A DNA stretch of 64,000 nucleotides, taken from assembly GCA_964247055.1 (NCBI GenBank), contig OZ176051.1:558001-622000 (forward strand). The letters are read 5' to 3'. Shown here one piece after another: positions 63,503 to 64,000 of the stretch; within the stretch, counting starts at the first letter, position 1, and every line of letters begins with the position of its first letter. This stretch comes from Paragordius varius (lineage: Eukaryota > Nematomorpha). Position numbers and translations under genes: made by a program. The notes beneath the pieces are model-generated. The model was not told the DNA's origin. It saw only the letters and a program-made list of their open reading frames with translations, and searched no databases.

Positions 63503-64000
63503 TATAGAGATAGTTTGACAAACTCTTTCATATCCGATTTTTACAACGATACTTTAAAAATTATGGTATTAAACCAGTCGCATCAATACTCAAGCTAAAA
63601 CATTGTCCTTAAAAATCGGATATTGGTCACCGGTGAACAAAACTATTTTTTATACCGTCTCTTAGTAAGACTACATCAAAATATAGAGATAGTTTGACAA
63701 GCTCTTTCATATCCGATTTTTACAACGATACTTTAAAAATTAATGTATAAAACTAGTCGTATCAATAAATCGCATACACACTCAAGTTAAACTTTGTCCT
63801 TAAAAATCGGATATTGGTCACGGTGAACAAAATTATTTTTTATACATTCTCTTAGTAAGACTACATCAAAATATAGAGATAATTTGACAAACTCTTTCAT
63901 ATCCGATTTTTACAACGATACTTTAAAAATTAATGTATAAAACTAGGCGTATCAATTAATCGCATCAATACTCAAGTTAAACTTTGTCCATAAAAATCGG
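63503..64000 (+). repeat. Start of a second 1,650-bp unit, cut by the window end
   Basis: GACAAGCTC at 63,698, ATACACACTC, the CACGG/GATAATTTGAC monomer with GGCGTATC tail, and GTCCATAAAAATCGG at 63,986 all lie 1,650 bp after the same markers. The window ends inside the left inverted-repeat arm, so the array continues. Confidence 0.86.

Larger units (their letters stand above)
1..64000 (+). repeat. Tandem satellite DNA array, ~178-bp monomer
   Basis: The entire window consists of head-to-tail copies of one ~178-bp AT-rich monomer, about 355-360 copies by length. Every stretch I read can be placed on the same consensus, and no inverted monomer or foreign insertion was seen. Usual lengths are 176, 178, 179, 189 and 190-191 bp. 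The reference monomer has 51 G+C in 178 bp (about 29%). All six reading frames contain stops in each monomer, and the unit length rotates the frame, so coding is excluded. Monomers of this size with higher-order organisation are typical of centromeric or pericentromeric heterochromatin in plants and animals; that role is inferred from form only. I do not recognise the family. The array runs off both ends of the window. Confidence 0.98.
48641..64000 (+). repeat. Zone 4: diverged right-hand monomer population
   Basis: From the monomer with CCATAAAATTCGG and GATCACGGTG (48,668) the types change. New features are CACGGTG, GGCGTATCAATTAATCG tails (189-bp units), TATACCGTCTC with TAAAACATTG, CCTCAAAAATCAG with CATAGGTG, AAAGTAGTCG, CTTTCTCC and ACATATAAAAATATAG. 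Conversely TTTAAAAC tails, CCTGAAAA, ACAATTTT/GCGATAGC pairs and the 176-bp form largely disappear. Higher-order units are short and private single-base changes more frequent. The monomer is still the same family. Confidence 0.87.

Noticed and set aside
1-64000. Possible protein-coding genes or long open frames
   Set aside because: The consensus has stops in all six frames and a length of 178 bp that rotates the frame, so any open stretch ends within about one monomer. No codon structure was seen.
1-64000. CRISPR-like array
   Set aside because: The repeats are contiguous ~178-bp monomers with no unique spacers, and the conserved parts are not short direct repeats separated by variable DNA.
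1-64000. LTR elements, LINEs, SINEs or DNA transposons inserted in the array
   Set aside because: I could place every stretch on the satellite consensus. There are no foreign insertions, target-site duplications or terminal repeats unlike the monomer.
1-64000. Identity with a named satellite family
   Set aside because: I compared from memory with Arabidopsis CEN180, primate alpha satellite and Drosophila 1.688 and saw no match. A database search with the 1-178 monomer would decide.

Overview
The whole 64-kb window is one uninterrupted tandem satellite array from a eukaryotic genome. The unit is about 178 bp (usual lengths 176, 178, 179 and 189-191 bp), about 71% A+T in the reference unit. 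It is repeated roughly 355-360 times, all head-to-tail in one orientation. I found no stretch of non-satellite DNA, no protein gene, no RNA gene, no transposon and no CRISPR array. The consensus has stop codons in all six frames, and 178 is not a multiple of three, so no frame can stay open across a monomer. A long homogeneous array of nucleosome-scale monomers with higher-order repeats is what centromeric or pericentromeric heterochromatin looks like in plants and animals. I do not recognise the family, and the sequence alone does not fix the taxon. There is no CENP-B-box-like motif, and CpG is not depleted.

Each reference monomer (positions 1-178) carries three symmetric elements. A perfect 13-bp inverted repeat has its arms at 14-26 and 112-124. 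A 10-bp palindrome, TCACCGGTGA, lies at 30-39 inside an 18-bp near-palindrome. A short dyad, AGTTTG-a-CAAACT, lies at 94-106. Subfamilies differ in tail sequence (ATGG/CCAG, ATA/CTAG, GTGTT/CTAG, TTTAA/CTAG), in a 13-bp tail insertion that gives the ~191-bp form, and in linked single-base markers.

Layout. (1) 1-7.0 kb: mixed monomers with local duplications of 6, 10 and 14 monomers. (2) 7.0-31.0 kb: a macro-duplication of order A0, A, B, A', B'. A (9,801-14,022) recurs almost unchanged at 19,685-23,906, and B (14,023-~19,010) recurs at 25,343-31,020, so a ~10-kb block has been duplicated in tandem. Extra whole-monomer expansions of 2, 6 and 7 units changed the length of the copies. (3) ~32-48.6 kb: higher-order repeats, first blocks offset by 2,513 and 1,971 bp, then a clean 2,868-bp (16-monomer) unit present about 2.8 times. 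(4) 48.65-64 kb: a different, more diverged monomer population (CACGG, CATAGG, CCGTCTC, TTCTCC and GGCGTATC variants) in short higher-order units of 2, 3, 4, 5, 9 and 10 monomers, with a strongly degenerate island at about 57.1-58.4 kb.

The offsets change by whole-monomer multiples, which points to unequal exchange or replication-based amplification in register with the monomer. The most homogeneous DNA is in the middle and the most diverged at the right, as expected if the right side is nearer an array edge or an older layer. That last point is inference. All comparisons were made by eye; block edges marked 'about' are good to a few tens of bases.
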